A stretch of 6,724 bases of DNA from an uncultured Neomegalonema sp. (GTDB lineage: Bacteria > Pseudomonadota > Alphaproteobacteria > Rhodobacterales > Rhodobacteraceae). The first letter of the stretch is position 1, and each line of letters opens with the position of its first letter. The stretch lies in contig CALDZQ010000389.1 of NCBI GenBank assembly GCA_937944035.1, forward strand, positions 1 to 6,724, read 5' to 3'. Below are positions 6,211 through 6,724 of the stretch, piece after piece. A program made the translations under genes and the position numbers. The notes under the pieces were generated by a model. It saw only the letters and a list, made by a program, of their open reading frames with translations, did not search any database and was not told where the DNA came from.

Positions 6211-6724
6211 TCCTCAAATTCTTACCCATCGTGGCCATGCTGGCTTGGGCATGGTTCACGATGATGCGCTCGGAATCCAAATCCACGCGCGATCTGCAAA
6301 ACAACAGCAAAGCTCTCGACAGCGGGCCTTTGCTCGCGGCGATCCAGCAATTTCGCACGGCTATGGGTGTGCAGAACATCCGGGTCTTCGTCTACGATCA
6401 GCCCGTCATCAACGGCCTCGCCGCCCCGGACGGGCGCATCTACCTGACCCGTGGCCTGATCGAGCGATACCGTGCGGGCGATTTCACACTGGAGGAACTG
6501 GCCGCCGTCGTCGCCCATGAAATCGGCCATGTCGCGCTGGGCCATATCGACCGGCGCAAGAAGGCGTGGCAGGCGGAAATGGCCGTCAAAGCCGCCGCAC
6601 AGATGTTTGTGCCGCGTCTGCTGGGCGGGATCATGGGAACTGTGACCAATTTTATCAGCCGCATGTTACATATGGGCCTGAGCCGCAATGACGAATACGA
6701 AGCCGATGCCTTCGCCGTCGCCCT
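6207..6724 (+). CDS. M48-family zinc metalloprotease, membrane-anchored, C-terminus cut by the window edge
   Basis: This frame is open to the right edge, giving 172 codons. The zinc-protease signature AHEIGHVALGH is present (H104, E105, H108), and the downstream NDEYEADAFAV (E163-D167 region) is the M48 segment carrying the third zinc ligand. The preceding VFVYDQPVINGLAAPDGRIYLTRGLIE is typical of M48 (substrate-strand and IYLTRGLI region). A hydrophobic N-terminus (ILKFLPIVAMLAWAWF) looks like a signal anchor, so the protease domain probably faces the periplasm. A non-cleaved anchor and a cleaved signal cannot be told apart by eye. The start TTG 6207 overlaps the upstream stop as TTGA. ATG 6237 and GTG 6231 are alternatives but would remove most of the hydrophobic segment. 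M48 enzymes such as BepA or HtpX act in envelope or membrane protein quality control; which subfamily applies here needs the missing C-terminus. Confidence 0.88.
   Translation, partial: MILKFLPIVAMLAWAWFTMMRSESKSTRDLQNNSKALDSGPLLAAIQQFRTAMGVQNIRVFVYDQPVINGLAAPDGRIYLTRGLIERYRAGDFTLEELAAVVAHEIGHVALGHIDRRKKAWQAEMAVKAAAQMFVPRLLGGIMGTVTNFISRMLHMGLSRNDEYEADAFAVA

Overview
The window looks like part of an alphaproteobacterial chromosome. The evidence is GC-rich coding sequence, dense operons with 4-bp start/stop overlaps, and the combination of MoxR-DUF58-DUF4159 genes facing away from DUF1285, CoA-pyrophosphatase (Nudix) and CCA tRNA nucleotidyltransferase genes. I know this neighbourhood from Rhodobacterales and related Alphaproteobacteria, but I cannot name a genus from the sequence.

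Left half, minus strand (3056 down to 1 and beyond): a tightly coupled three-gene operon encodes a MoxR-type AAA+ ATPase, a DUF58 protein with a von Willebrand A (VWA)-like metal site, and the first 368 codons of a membrane-anchored BatA-like/DUF4159 protein that runs off the left edge. Both internal junctions are 4-bp overlaps preceded by an AAGG ribosome-binding site at a spacing of 7 nt. MoxR/VWA systems of this kind are thought to act as chaperone-like complexes at the cytoplasmic membrane.

Centre (3057-3204): a 148-bp divergent intergenic region with an AT-rich core containing small dyads holds the start signals of both operons.

Right half, plus strand: DUF1285 protein, Nudix CoA pyrophosphatase and, after a 145-bp gap, the CCA-adding enzyme. 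The gap holds a 25-bp near-palindrome centred on a GANTC site and a possible 14-codon leader ORF that overlaps the most likely cca start. After cca comes a 152-bp gap that folds on paper into a three-way-junction RNA (5798-5920). Its closing stem contains the ribosome-binding site of the next gene. That gene encodes an unrecognised 95-residue protein with two membrane segments, and it overlaps by 4 bp (TTGA) a membrane-anchored M48-family zinc metalloprotease cut by the right edge.

The most interesting item is this last unit: a structured leader RNA, a small membrane protein and an M48 protease. The other genes are recognisable conserved families. No tRNA, rRNA, insertion sequence, CRISPR array or convincing intrinsic terminator was seen, and no stretch over 300 bases lacks a gene.
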